A DNA stretch of 64,000 nucleotides from Roseburia sp. (GTDB lineage: Bacteria > Bacillota > Clostridia > Lachnospirales > Lachnospiraceae): contig JAPFDX010000046.1 of NCBI GenBank assembly GCA_026168605.1, positions 1 through 64,000 on the forward strand, given 5' to 3'. Below the pieces are notes generated by a model. That model made no database searches, was not told the origin of the DNA, and worked only from the letters and a program-made list of their open reading frames with translations. A program made the translations under genes and the position numbers. Positions 33,137 to 41,404 of the stretch are shown here, in pieces; the first letter of the stretch is position 1, and the number at the start of each line of letters is the position of its first letter.

Positions 33137-35107
33137 ATGAAGATAAAATTTAGTTTTGAAAAAGAAAATATCATACGGACAGTCATAGCGGCGATTCTGG
33201 CAGGGGTGCTCTGTTTTCAGACGGGGCTCCCGGTGTATGTGTTGCCGGTGTTTGTCGCGCTTTATTTTGGGATCAAGAGCATGGAGATAGAACTGAACCC
33301 GAAGCTGTCTGCGCTCTGGGCTGTGCTTCTCGTGGGGGGCAGCAGTATTTTTACTGCATACCATGTGCAGTATCTGCTGCTTGATGCGGAGTTGCGCGCG
33401 AAGATTTCGGATGAAAAAATGTTCCTGAACGTTCTGTGCTGTCTGGTCGTCTTTCTGGTGGTGCAGGCAGTGACAAACAATGTCGGACTTGGCTGCATGA
33501 TTTCCCATATTTTGCTGATGCTTCTGGCGGGAGTCAATTATTTCGTCTATCTGTTCCGCGGAAATGAGTTTATTTTCAGCGACCTGAAATCGATTCAGAC
33601 GGGACTCTCCGTCGCCGGAAATTATGAGTTTGTGCTGGATGACCGCGCGGGTTACGTCATCCTCTTGTCGGCGCTGTATGTCGCGCTTTTGCGGAAAGTG
33701 CACATGACGTTTGAAAAACGGCTGTGGATGACGGCGGTGTGCATTTCTCTTGCGGTGCTCGGCTGTGTCTATGTGGGCGAAAAGAGTACCTTTATCGTGA
33801 CGGAGACGTGGGAGCAGAAGGGCAGCTACCGGAACGGTTATGTGCTCAATTTTGTCCTGAGCATCCGGGACTGTTTTATTGCAGAGCCGGAGGGCTATTC
33901 GGAGGAAGAGATCGCGGCGCTGGAGGAGCAGTATGCGGCACAGGACGGTGTGCAGATGGAGGACACACTGGCAGGAGTGGGAGAACCGGAGAAAAAGCCG
34001 ACGATCATCGTTGTGATGAGCGAGTCCTACGCGGATCTCAGCGTGGTGGGAGATTTTTCCACCAACCAGGAGGTGACGCCGTTTTATGATTCCCTGACGG
34101 AAAACACGATGAAGGGGTATGCGCTTTCTTCCGTGTTCGGGGCAAAGACGCCAAATTCCGAGTGGGAGTTTATGACGGGCAATACGATGGCATTTCTGCC
34201 GGGCGGTTCGGTTGTATACCAGCAGTATATTACCGATCAGCCGACGTCCATCGTGTCTAATCTGAAAAACGAGGGCTATACCTGCGTGGCGATGCACCCG
34301 TACTATGATACGGGCTGGAGCCGGAATACAGTCTATCCAAATCTCGGGTTTGACGAGATGTATTTTCTGGATGATTTTGACCAGACAAAGCTGATGCGCG
34401 AGTACGTGACGGATCAGGAACTGTATGAGAGCATTATCGAGCGCTATGAGAGCCGGCCGGCGAACGAGGATCTGTTTATCATGAGTATCTCGATGCAGAA
34501 TCACGGCGGCTATACGGAGAAATATGCAAATTTTCAAGAGGAGGTGCGGATGCTCGGGCTCAATTATCCGGACGTCAACCAGTATCTTTCACTGGTGCAC
34601 GAGAGCGACAAGGCGCTTGAGTATCTGATCACGTATTTTCAGAATGTGGACGAGCCGGTGGAGATCGTCTTTTTTGGGGATCATCAGCCGAGTCTGTCCT
34701 CAAGCTTCTACCCGTATCTGAACGGCAAAGGTCTGTCCGGCCTGACAACGGACGAGCTTCAGGCGCTCTATACCGTACCGTTTTTTATCTGGACGAACTA
34801 CGAGACCAGCGAGGAAACTGTGGATATCACAAGTCTGAACTTTCTCTCCTCACTGGCGCTTGAGCGGTCGGGACTTCCGCTTCCGGCATATAACCGTTTC
34901 CTGCTGGATCTGATGGAGGAGATCCCCGCGATCAACTCGCGCGGATATTACTCGAAATCCGCGGGCAGGTTCGTGCATCTGGAGGACGCGCAGGGGAAAG
35001 AGTCGGAGTGGATGAAGCAGTACGAGATGCTGCAATACAACAATATGTTTGACAAAAGAGGACAAAGTGAGCTGTTTTTCCCGTATTTGAAGGAAGAACA
35101 GCCGTGA
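33137..35107 (+). CDS. LtaS-family phosphoglycerol transferase / sulfatase, 656 aa
   Basis: Five N-terminal membrane helices (within about residues 12-215) and an extracellular alkaline-phosphatase-fold domain from about residue 285: metal ligands in IVVMSESYAD, the nucleophile Thr338 in FGAKTPNSEWEF, MQNHGGY and FFGDHQPSL. LtaS-type enzymes transfer glycerol phosphate from phosphatidylglycerol to build lipoteichoic acid or modify glycans. It follows the flippase-like gene by 9 nt, suggesting a joint role in envelope polymers. Confidence 0.9.
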   Translation: MKIKFSFEKENIIRTVIAAILAGVLCFQTGLPVYVLPVFVALYFGIKSMEIELNPKLSALWAVLLVGGSSIFTAYHVQYLLLDAELRAKISDEKMFLNVLCCLVVFLVVQAVTNNVGLGCMISHILLMLLAGVNYFVYLFRGNEFIFSDLKSIQTGLSVAGNYEFVLDDRAGYVILLSALYVALLRKVHMTFEKRLWMTAVCISLAVLGCVYVGEKSTFIVTETWEQKGSYRNGYVLNFVLSIRDCFIAEPEGYSEEEIAALEEQYAAQDGVQMEDTLAGVGEPEKKPTIIVVMSESYADLSVVGDFSTNQEVTPFYDSLTENTMKGYALSSVFGAKTPNSEWEFMTGNTMAFLPGGSVVYQQYITDQPTSIVSNLKNEGYTCVAMHPYYDTGWSRNTVYPNLGFDEMYFLDDFDQTKLMREYVTDQELYESIIERYESRPANEDLFIMSISMQNHGGYTEKYANFQEEVRMLGLNYPDVNQYLSLVHESDKALEYLITYFQNVDEPVEIVFFGDHQPSLSSSFYPYLNGKGLSGLTTDELQALYTVPFFIWTNYETSEETVDITSLNFLSSLALERSGLPLPAYNRFLLDLMEEIPAINSRGYYSKSAGRFVHLEDAQGKESEWMKQYEMLQYNNMFDKRGQSELFFPYLKEEQP

Positions 35108-35123
35108 CAGGGAGGACACAGGG

Positions 35124-36152
35124 ATGGAAATGGTGACACTGGGGCGGACCGGGATCACGGTCTGCAAGAATGGATTTGGTGCTTTGCCGATCCAGCGGAT
35201 CGAAAAGGCGGATGCGGTCAGGCTGGCGCGGCGCGCCTATGAGGCTGGGATCAGATTTTTTGATACCGCGCGGTTTTACACGGACAGCGAGGAAAAGCTG
35301 GGAGAAGCGTTTGAGGGAATGCGGGAAAAGGTCTATATCGCGACAAAGACGGCGGCAGAGGATGCGGCGGGATTCTGGCGCGATCTTGAGATTTCGCTCG
35401 GCAATCTGAAAACAGATTATATCGATCTTTACCAGTTCCACAACCCGTCCTTCTGCCCGAAGCCGGGCGACGGAACGGGGCTCTATGAGGCGATGCTTGA
35501 GGCGAAGGCGCAGGGGAAGATCCGCCATATCGGCATCACGAACCACAGACTTGCGGTTGCGGAGGAAGCGGTCGCATCGGGGCTTTACGAGACGTTGCAG
35601 TTTCCGTTCTGCTACCTGGCTTCGGAGAGGGACATTGCGCTGGCGGAGAAATGCCGCGAGGCGGGCATGGGCTTTATCGCGATGAAGGCGCTTTCGGGAG
35701 GTCTGATCACCAATTCCGCGGCGGCATACGCCTTTCAGGCGCAGTATCCGTATGTGCTTCCAATCTGGGGCGTGCAGCGTGCGCATGAACTGGAGGAGTT
35801 TATCTCCTATATTGACAATCCTCCGGTGATGACGGATGAGATAAGAGCGGTGATCGAAAAGGACAGAGCGGAGCTTGCCGGAGAATTCTGCAGGGGCTGC
35901 GGTTACTGTATGCCGTGTCCGGTGGGAATCGAGATCAATAACTGTGCGAGAATGTCGCTGATGCTGCGGCGTGCGCCGTCGGAGGCACAGCTCACGCCGG
36001 AAATGCAGGAGAAGATGAAAAAGATCGAGGACTGCCTGCACTGTGGAAAATGCAGGGAAAAATGTCCTTACGGACTGGATACGCCGGCGCTTCTTGAGAA
36101 AAATTATGAGGACTATAAGCGCGTGCTCAAAGGGGAAGTGCGCGTGCAGTAA
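35124..36152 (+). CDS. aldo/keto reductase with C-terminal two [4Fe-4S] ferredoxin domain, 342 aa
   Basis: The AKR barrel shows FFDTARFYTDSEEKLGEAF (catalytic Asp and Tyr), the Lys in IATKTAAEDA and the LKTDYIDLYQFHN strand. The C-terminal 90 residues carry CRGCGYCMPCP and CLHCGKCREKCPYG, two [4Fe-4S] cluster motifs. This fusion is common in anaerobes and probably couples ferredoxin-level electrons to a redox reaction whose substrate is unknown. Preceded by AGGGAGGACACAGGG. Confidence 0.9.
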   Translation: MEMVTLGRTGITVCKNGFGALPIQRIEKADAVRLARRAYEAGIRFFDTARFYTDSEEKLGEAFEGMREKVYIATKTAAEDAAGFWRDLEISLGNLKTDYIDLYQFHNPSFCPKPGDGTGLYEAMLEAKAQGKIRHIGITNHRLAVAEEAVASGLYETLQFPFCYLASERDIALAEKCREAGMGFIAMKALSGGLITNSAAAYAFQAQYPYVLPIWGVQRAHELEEFISYIDNPPVMTDEIRAVIEKDRAELAGEFCRGCGYCMPCPVGIEINNCARMSLMLRRAPSEAQLTPEMQEKMKKIEDCLHCGKCREKCPYGLDTPALLEKNYEDYKRVLKGEVRVQ

Positions 36153-36180
36153 AAAACTGGATCAGAGGAAGAGGACAGCG

Positions 36181-36828
36181 ATGAGGAGATACGAAACGAT
36201 TATTTTTGACATGGACGGGACAGTGCTGGATACCCTGGAGGATCTTGCGGATGCAGTCAATTACGTGCTGCGCAAGATGCAGATGCCGGAGCGTTCGATC
36301 GACGAGGTGCGGGAGTTTGTCGGCAACGGTGTGCGGCGGCTGATGGAGCTGGCGGTGCCGGACGGTTTTGACAACCCGCGGTTCGAGGAGACTTTCGCAG
36401 AATTTAAGGCATACTATGGCGTACACTGTAACGACAAGACGAAGGCGTATGACGGGATCCTGCCGCTTCTTCGGGAGTTGAAGGAGGAGGGCTATGCGCT
36501 CGCCATCGTCTCGAACAAGCTTGACAGCGCGGTGAAGGAGTTGGCGGAGATTTATTTTGAGGGCATCGTCCCGGTGGCGATCGGAGAGATGGAGGGCGTG
36601 GCGAAAAAGCCTGCGCCGGATACTGTATACAAGGCGCTGGCGGAACTCGGGATGCCGGGGGAGACGGCGGTTTATGTGGGAGACTCCGATGTGGATATCA
36701 TGACGGCGAAAAATGCCGGACTTCCATGTATCTCCGTGCTCTGGGGCTTTCGCGACGAGGCGTTTCTGCGCGCGCACGGCGCGACGCAGTTTGTAAAAAC
36801 GCCGAGGGAGATCCGGGATTTTTTGTAA
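36181..36828 (+). CDS. HAD-family phosphatase (phosphoglycolate phosphatase-like), 215 aa
   Basis: Motif I FDMDGTVLDT at residues 9-18, motif II SNK in AIVSNKLDSA, motif III lysine in AKKPAPDTVY, motif IV GDSDVDIMTA. The cap helix lies between motifs I and II, as in Gph/PGPase. I chose ATG 36181 with GGAAGAGG upstream; a longer frame would extend through the upstream gene's end. Substrate specificity is not certain. Confidence 0.88.
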   Translation: MRRYETIIFDMDGTVLDTLEDLADAVNYVLRKMQMPERSIDEVREFVGNGVRRLMELAVPDGFDNPRFEETFAEFKAYYGVHCNDKTKAYDGILPLLRELKEEGYALAIVSNKLDSAVKELAEIYFEGIVPVAIGEMEGVAKKPAPDTVYKALAELGMPGETAVYVGDSDVDIMTAKNAGLPCISVLWGFRDEAFLRAHGATQFVKTPREIRDFL

Positions 36829-36880
36829 ACTGAAATCATATTTTAGAATAGTGGAACTGGTATGATCCGCGTATAAAATT

Positions 36881-36973
36881 CCTCCATTTACAGATACTAT
36901 TTCCAGAAATGGAAAGTACAGTAGATGGAGGAATTTTTATATGAAAGCGACAGGAATTGTTCGAAGAATAGAT
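36881..36973 (+). repeat. left copy of the 93-bp perfect direct repeat
   Basis: Identical over 93 bp to 38576-38668. With two mismatches the match extends 10 bp further left (from 36871). It contains an inverted repeat (TTTCCA-GAAA-TGGAAA), the spoVT ribosome binding site GGAGG and the first eleven codons of spoVT. Confidence 0.95.
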
Positions 36974-36997
36974 TATGATTGTTCCCCAATTACATAA
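36941..36997 (+). pseudogene. truncated 5' end of spoVT
   Basis: Begins MKATGIVRRID exactly as the intact spoVT at 38636, then diverges and stops after 18 codons. The true promoter of spoVT presumably lies before this copy, so the insertion separated the old promoter from the intact gene. Confidence 0.85.
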
Positions 36998-37053
36998 AAA
37001 TGAAGATGGTTTTCAGAAGATACAACAATCGAATGATTTTGGAAAGTTTAAAA

Positions 37054-37162
37054 TGCGTATAATCAGAAAATAGGTTATATTAAAACTTGCGTATAATCAT
37101 AAAGAATGATAAAATATTGCGTATAATCAAAGTATACAAGAGAAATATATATGCGTATAATC
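37054..37162 (+). repeat. four direct repeats TGCGTATAATC upstream of the AAA/DUF4143 gene
   Basis: Copies start at 37054, 37088, 37118 and 37152, i.e. spaced 34, 30 and 34 bp, about three helical turns. Each contains TATAAT. The last copy runs into the ribosome binding site (TAATCGGAG) of the ATPase gene 21 nt before its start. A degenerate copy (CGCGTATAAAATT) sits at 36869. Too short and the spacers too degenerate for CRISPR; more like an operator or iteron array. Confidence 0.8.
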
Positions 37163-37172
37163 GGAGAATGCT

Positions 37173-38531
37173 ATGGTATTAAAAAGAAAAATATATTCGA
37201 GATTGCTTGAATGGAAAGAGGAAGCACAAGGAAGCAAAGCCGTTCTGATTGAAGGAGCAAGACGTATCGGGAAATCAACAATTTGCGAAGAATTTGCAAA
37301 AAACGAATATGATAATTATATTTTGATTGACTTTGCCAAAAAAGATAAGGATGTAGAACAGTATTTTGAAAGCTATTTAAATGACCTTGATACATTTTTT
37401 ATGATGCTTCAGGCACATTTTGGGAAAAAATTAAAGAAAAGAGATGCCGTTATTATTTTTGACGAAGTACAGATGTATCCGCAGGCGAGAGCTGCAATTA
37501 AATATCTTGTGGCAGATGGAAGATATGACTATATGGAAACCGGGTCGTTGATTTCAATTAAAGAAAATGTGAAGGACATCGTAATACCTTCCGAAGAACG
37601 TCATTTGAATATGTATCCGTTGGATTTTGAAGAATTTGCGTGGGCGTTGGGGGAAGACATACTTTTAGAATGTATTAAAAATTGTTTCGACAAGAAAATT
37701 CCTATGGACAGAGGATTGCATAATAAAGCGATGCTTTTATTTAAACAGTATATGCTGGTTGGCGGAATGCCGAAACCGGTGATTCTTTTTGTAGATAACC
37801 ATAAGGATTTTTCAGCAGCCGACAAAGAAAAGAGGGATATTCTGAAACTGTATAGGGAAGATATTATGAAAATAAATGCCCAGTACAGAAGTAAAGTACT
37901 GGCAATATTTGATCAGATTCCGGGGCTGCTTTCACAACATGAAAAAAGAGTAATTTTTAAGAAAATACAGGAAGGCTCCTATGCGGAACAGTACGAAGAA
38001 ACTTTTTTTTGGCTGGCAGATTCCATGATATCCAATGAGTGCTTTTTGTGCAACGATCCTAATATTGGATTATCTATAAACGAAGTAAGAACCTATGTAA
38101 AATGCTATATGGGAGATACCGGCTTGCTGGTAAGTCACGCGTTTGATGAGAATGAGCTGTTGGAAGATGAGGTATACAAACAAATATTGTCAGGCAGGCT
38201 TTCGATGAATGAAGGAATGCTATATGAAAATGTGATCGCACAGATGCTGACAGCAAATGGTCATAAACTATATTTTTATACACACTATAATGACGAGAAA
38301 CACAGAAATGATATTGAGATAGATTTTCTTCTTTCAAATAACAGTAAATTAAAGTATAAAATTTATCCGATTGAAGTAAAATCGGGAACCAAATATACCA
38401 CGACATCTTTGACAAGATTTAAAGAAAAATTTAGGAACAGAATCGGAGAATGTTATGTGATTCATCCAAGAAATCTGATCGTAAAGGAGGACATTGTGTG
38501 TATTCCGCCATATATGGCAATGTTGCTTTAA
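37173..38531 (+). CDS. AAA_14/DUF4143 ATPase, 452 aa
   Basis: Walker A EGARRIGKST at about 27-36, Walker B VIIFDEVQMYPQ at 93-104 and a METGS sensor-like segment; the C-terminal DUF4143 domain ends in a nuclease-like pattern (DIEIDFLLSN, then IYPIEVKSGT), reminiscent of a PD-(D/E)XK core. This family occurs in many copies per genome in gut Clostridia and Bacteroidetes; its function is unknown. The gene is much richer in AT than its neighbours and lies inside a repeat-bounded insertion. Confidence 0.88.
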   Translation: MVLKRKIYSRLLEWKEEAQGSKAVLIEGARRIGKSTICEEFAKNEYDNYILIDFAKKDKDVEQYFESYLNDLDTFFMMLQAHFGKKLKKRDAVIIFDEVQMYPQARAAIKYLVADGRYDYMETGSLISIKENVKDIVIPSEERHLNMYPLDFEEFAWALGEDILLECIKNCFDKKIPMDRGLHNKAMLLFKQYMLVGGMPKPVILFVDNHKDFSAADKEKRDILKLYREDIMKINAQYRSKVLAIFDQIPGLLSQHEKRVIFKKIQEGSYAEQYEETFFWLADSMISNECFLCNDPNIGLSINEVRTYVKCYMGDTGLLVSHAFDENELLEDEVYKQILSGRLSMNEGMLYENVIAQMLTANGHKLYFYTHYNDEKHRNDIEIDFLLSNNSKLKYKIYPIEVKSGTKYTTTSLTRFKEKFRNRIGECYVIHPRNLIVKEDIVCIPPYMAMLL

Positions 38532-38575
38532 AAGATCCATTGTCGCGATTAAAGATGAAAAAATAGTATAAAAAC

Positions 38576-38668
38576 CCTCCATTTACAGATACTATTTCCA
38601 GAAATGGAAAGTACAGTAGATGGAGGAATTTTTATATGAAAGCGACAGGAATTGTTCGAAGAATAGAT
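38576..38668 (+). repeat. right copy of the 93-bp perfect direct repeat
   Basis: Identical to 36881-36973 and continues into the complete spoVT gene. The repeat period is 1695 bp. Confidence 0.95.
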
Positions 38669-39181
38669 GACCTTGGACGTATTGTTGTGCCGAAGGAGAT
38701 CCGGCGCACACTCAGGATCCGGGAGGGGGATCCGCTGGAGATTTTTACGGACCGGGAGGGAGAGATCATTTTAAAGAAATATTCGCCGATCGGCGAACTG
38801 GGGCAGTTTGCGGGAGAATATGCGGAGAGCCTTGCCCAGACGACCGGGCATCTGGTGCTGATCACAGACTGCGATCACATCATCGCTGCGTCGGGGACGG
38901 GAAAAAAGGAATTTGAGGGAAAACCGATCAGCGCGCAGCTTGAGACGGCGATCGGGGAGCGAAAAAGCTTTCTCGCATCGAAGGAGGACTCCTCGTTTAT
39001 CCGTCTGGCTCCGGACGACGCCGGGACATATTATCAGCAGGCGGTCAGCACGATCATCTGCGCGGGGGATGCGATCGGGGCTGTGGTGCTCTGCTCGAAG
39101 GAGGAAAAGAAAATGACGGAGACCGAGAGTAAACTGGTTGCAGCGGCAGCGGGATTTCTGGGCAGACAGATGGAACAGTAG
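38636..39181 (+). CDS. spoVT: stage V sporulation protein T (SpoVT), 181 aa
   Basis: N-terminal AbrB DNA-binding domain (residues 1-48; MKATGIVRRIDDLGRIVVPK and LEIFTDREGEIIL) and a C-terminal GAF-like domain (about 55-178), the exact two-domain layout and length of SpoVT, the forespore transcription factor. Its upstream sequence beyond the 93-bp repeat belongs to the inserted element, so its expression may now differ from the ancestral state. Confidence 0.92.
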   Translation: MKATGIVRRIDDLGRIVVPKEIRRTLRIREGDPLEIFTDREGEIILKKYSPIGELGQFAGEYAESLAQTTGHLVLITDCDHIIAASGTGKKEFEGKPISAQLETAIGERKSFLASKEDSSFIRLAPDDAGTYYQQAVSTIICAGDAIGAVVLCSKEEKKMTETESKLVAAAAGFLGRQMEQ

Positions 39182-39194
39182 GCATGAAAATGTC

Positions 39195-39253
39195 TTGACA
39201 GCACTTTTTCTGATGTGGTATATTTTTAATATAAAGATAGAAATATACCACAT
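39195..39253 (+). promoter_or_regulatory. promoter with a 13-bp inverted-repeat operator
   Basis: TTGACA (39195-39200), 18 nt, TATATT (39219-39224). ATGTGGTATATTT (39213-39225) and AAATATACCACAT (39241-39253) form a perfect 13-bp inverted repeat with 15 nt between; the left arm covers the -10 and the right arm ends at the ribosome binding site. The XRE regulator at the end of this operon is the obvious candidate to bind it. Confidence 0.75.
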
Positions 39254-39267
39254 AAGGAGGAGACGCT

Positions 39268-39642
39268 ATGACAGTAAAAAAATTTTTATATGGTGCGCCG
39301 GGTTTTCTTTCATTGTTAGGAATCATTGGACTCGTGAGCGATGAGAAGTTCTTTTTGTGTTTTTTTGCGAGCGTTCTTGACTTTGAATACTGGTTTGTGA
39401 AATCGGATGAAATGCTTGAAGAATACATAAATAAGTCAGCGGCACGCGGGTTTTTCTGTGGAATGGCTACCATGGGGTGCGCTACCGTGTTTGATTTTTT
39501 TGTAAATAATAGTTCTGAGATGGATGCGCTTATTATGGGTCTGACGTTGGGCTGGGCGGTTGCACTGCTGGTCTATTCCATATCGACGGCATATTTCGGA
39601 TTTAAGGAAAGATGGGGAATGGAGAAGGAGGAGACGCCATGA
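39268..39642 (+). CDS. DUF3796-like membrane protein, 124 aa
   Basis: Starts MTVKKFLYGAPGFLSLLGII and contains FFASVLDFEYWFVKSDEMLE and two further membrane helices. It resembles the DUF3796 family found next to small XRE regulators in Firmicutes. Function unknown. Overlaps the next gene by 4 bp. Confidence 0.7.
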   Translation: MTVKKFLYGAPGFLSLLGIIGLVSDEKFFLCFFASVLDFEYWFVKSDEMLEEYINKSAARGFFCGMATMGCATVFDFFVNNSSEMDALIMGLTLGWAVALLVYSISTAYFGFKERWGMEKEETP

Positions 39643-39998
39643 AACATAGAATAAACTATCTTGGGTTTTTGTCCCTGCTGGCGCTGATCGCGGTGCTGGG
39701 ATGGACGACGGATAACAACGGACTTTATGGATTCTTCGGCTTTGTCTATTATATCCGCTATTTCCGGGTGATACCGGACGAATTTTTCCGGCTGAACCTG
39801 CAAAAGGCAGCCACCTTTGCATTTATGGCAGAGATGATCTCCCTCGTCCCGTTTATGTTTTTCTGTACATACCGCTACACGTCTGCAAAAGCTGTCCCGA
39901 TGGCATTTGGATTAAGCTTTGCCGTTACGATTTTTGCCTTTACCATCGCGCTTATTGTCTTAGAGTGGAGAGAGCGAAAGGGTGCAGCCTATGATTAA
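39639..39998 (+). CDS. second DUF3796-like membrane protein, 119 aa
   Basis: I chose ATG 39639 with AAGGAGGAGACG upstream. Its N-terminus ([20 protein letters not shown]) and [20 protein letters not shown] segment match the previous protein in arrangement (start, short loop, YF..SDE/PDE motif), so the two are paralogues from a tandem duplication. Four helices. Its stop overlaps the regulator start. Confidence 0.7.
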   Translation: MKHRINYLGFLSLLALIAVLGWTTDNNGLYGFFGFVYYIRYFRVIPDEFFRLNLQKAATFAFMAEMISLVPFMFFCTYRYTSAKAVPMAFGLSFAVTIFAFTIALIVLEWRERKGAAYD

Positions 39999-40188
39999 AA
40001 ACCGCATCAAGGAATTTCGGGCAAGATATGACATGAAGCAGGAGGAGCTGGCAAAGCGCGTAGGCGTCCGCAGGGAGACGATCGGAAATCTGGAAAAAGG
40101 AAGATATAATCCCTCGCTGGTACTGGCGTGGAACATCGCAAAGGTATTTGACGTTCCCATTGAAGAGATCTTTACCGTTGAGGAATAG
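39991..40188 (+). CDS. YozG-type XRE regulator, 65 aa
   Basis: A compact Cro/C1 helix-turn-helix: [20 protein letters not shown], then [19 protein letters not shown] and [13 protein letters not shown], the short form often encoded behind DUF3796-type membrane proteins. I chose ATG 39991 (GAAAGGGTG upstream). It overlaps the preceding gene by 8 bp and probably represses the operon through the 13-bp inverted repeat. Confidence 0.88.
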   Translation: MIKNRIKEFRARYDMKQEELAKRVGVRRETIGNLEKGRYNPSLVLAWNIAKVFDVPIEEIFTVEE

Positions 40189-40192
40189 GAGA

Positions 40193-40231
40193 GAAAACCG
40201 CAGCAGCCGTATTTTTGGCGCTGCGGTTTTC
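40193..40231 (+). terminator. terminator of the DUF3796/XRE operon
   Basis: GAAAACCGCAGC and GCTGCGGTTTTC form a perfect 12-bp stem with an inner AGCC/GGC pair, directly after the regulator stop codon. Confidence 0.8.
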
Positions 40232-40303
40232 CCTCTCTTGTGTAATCCAGCGGAAACGTGTAAAATGGTAGAAAGTATGTTTGCAGGAACGGGGAGATTG
40301 CGT

Positions 40304-41356
40304 GTGAGATTTATACATATTTCGGATGTGCATCTGGGGGCGGAGCCGGATGCAGGGAGAGCGTGGAGCGCGAAGCGCAGACAGGACATCTGGGATTCCT
40401 TTGCACAGGTCATTGCAGTGGCAGAGCGGGAAAAGCCGGAGTTCCTCTTTGTCACGGGAGATCTGTTTCACGGGCAGCCGCTGAAAAAGGAGTTGAAGGA
40501 AGTGGACGCGCTGTTTCGCCGGATTCCGGGGACACGCGTGATGCTCGTGGTGGGGAACCACGATTATCTGCGCGGGAAATCCTACTATCTGACCTATCCG
40601 TGGGCGGAGAATGTCTGTCTGTTCCGGCGGGAAGAAATCGACTGTTTTGAATTCCCGGAGCTTCAGACGGCTGTGTACGGGTGCAGCTACTGGCATAGGG
40701 AAATCGGAGAGCGCAAATATGACCGGGTGCGCCCAAAGCGGGACGGCTGGATAAATATTCTGCTTGCGCACGGCGGTGACGAACGGCATATCCCTTTTTC
40801 GACGGCACAGATTTTGCAAAATGGGTTTGACTATGTGGCTGCAGGTCATATCCACCGCGGCGGATGGCTGGCAGAGGGGCGCGCCGTGATGGCGGGAAGT
40901 CTTGAGCCGGTGGACTGCAATGATACCGGACCGCACGGGTACTGGATGGGCAGCCTGACAAAGGCGGGCGCTTCCGTTCAGTTTTGTCCGGTCAAAAAGT
41001 GCGAGTACTGCCACGAGACGTATGCTGTGAACGGCAGGACGACAGAGCAGGAGATCAGAGCGTGGGCGCAGGCGCTTTTGACGGAGCGCCCCGCATACCA
41101 GTATTTCCGGTTAAAGCTTACGGGGCGGAAAGACCCGGAGATCGTTTTTGATTTGCAGGGACTCGCAGAGATGGAGCGCATCGTGGATATCCGGCAGGAG
41201 CTTGTGCCGGATTACGACTATGACAAGCTGCTGGCAGAGTATTCCGATTCCATTCTGGGGGCGTATATCCGACGGATGCAGAGAGGGGATATGGATGCGG
41301 TCAGGAGCCGTGCGTTGGAATACGGCGTCAATGCGCTTTTGGGCTATGAGCTGTGA
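40304..41356 (+). CDS. SbcD/YhaO-like metallophosphoesterase, 350 aa
   Basis: Calcineurin-like metallophosphatase with ISDVHLG near the start, TGDLFHG, VVGNHDYLR and AAGHIHRGG, the metal-binding motifs of SbcD/Mre11/YhaO nucleases. It should cut DNA ends in repair. I chose GTG 40304 (GGGGAG 7 nt upstream), which puts VRFIHISDVHLG at the N-terminus as expected for the family; longer starts would add a non-homologous tail. Paired with the YhaN-like ATPase downstream. Confidence 0.88.
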   Translation: MRFIHISDVHLGAEPDAGRAWSAKRRQDIWDSFAQVIAVAEREKPEFLFVTGDLFHGQPLKKELKEVDALFRRIPGTRVMLVVGNHDYLRGKSYYLTYPWAENVCLFRREEIDCFEFPELQTAVYGCSYWHREIGERKYDRVRPKRDGWINILLAHGGDERHIPFSTAQILQNGFDYVAAGHIHRGGWLAEGRAVMAGSLEPVDCNDTGPHGYWMGSLTKAGASVQFCPVKKCEYCHETYAVNGRTTEQEIRAWAQALLTERPAYQYFRLKLTGRKDPEIVFDLQGLAEMERIVDIRQELVPDYDYDKLLAEYSDSILGAYIRRMQRGDMDAVRSRALEYGVNALLGYEL

Positions 41357-41404
41357 GTCGTGTGACAGAAGAAAATCGGGTGGAAGTGTGGGGACAGAGG
41401 ATCA

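Larger units (their letters stand above)
36829..37172. other. start of the AT-rich insertion: spoVT fragment plus repeat array
   Basis: This non-coding stretch contains the original spoVT upstream region, the first copy of the 93-bp repeat, and the four-copy TGCGTATAATC array. A 32-codon frame (36975-37073, starting MIVPQLHKNEDGF) follows the spoVT fragment; it may be a remnant of another gene. No terminator was seen after the HAD gene. Confidence 0.6.

Noticed and set aside
32918..34537. Long minus-strand open frame (539 codons) opposite the flippase-like and LtaS-like genes
   Set aside because: Rich in His, Arg and Gln with no domain, no ribosome binding site, and fully antisense to two clear genes; a shadow of their codon bias.
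34932..36041. Minus-strand open frame (369 codons) opposite the aldo/keto reductase
   Set aside because: Arg/His/Leu-rich shadow without any motif.
37054..37162. Possible CRISPR array
   Set aside because: Repeats are only 11-12 bp, spacers are AT-rich and not unique-looking, and no cas gene is nearby.
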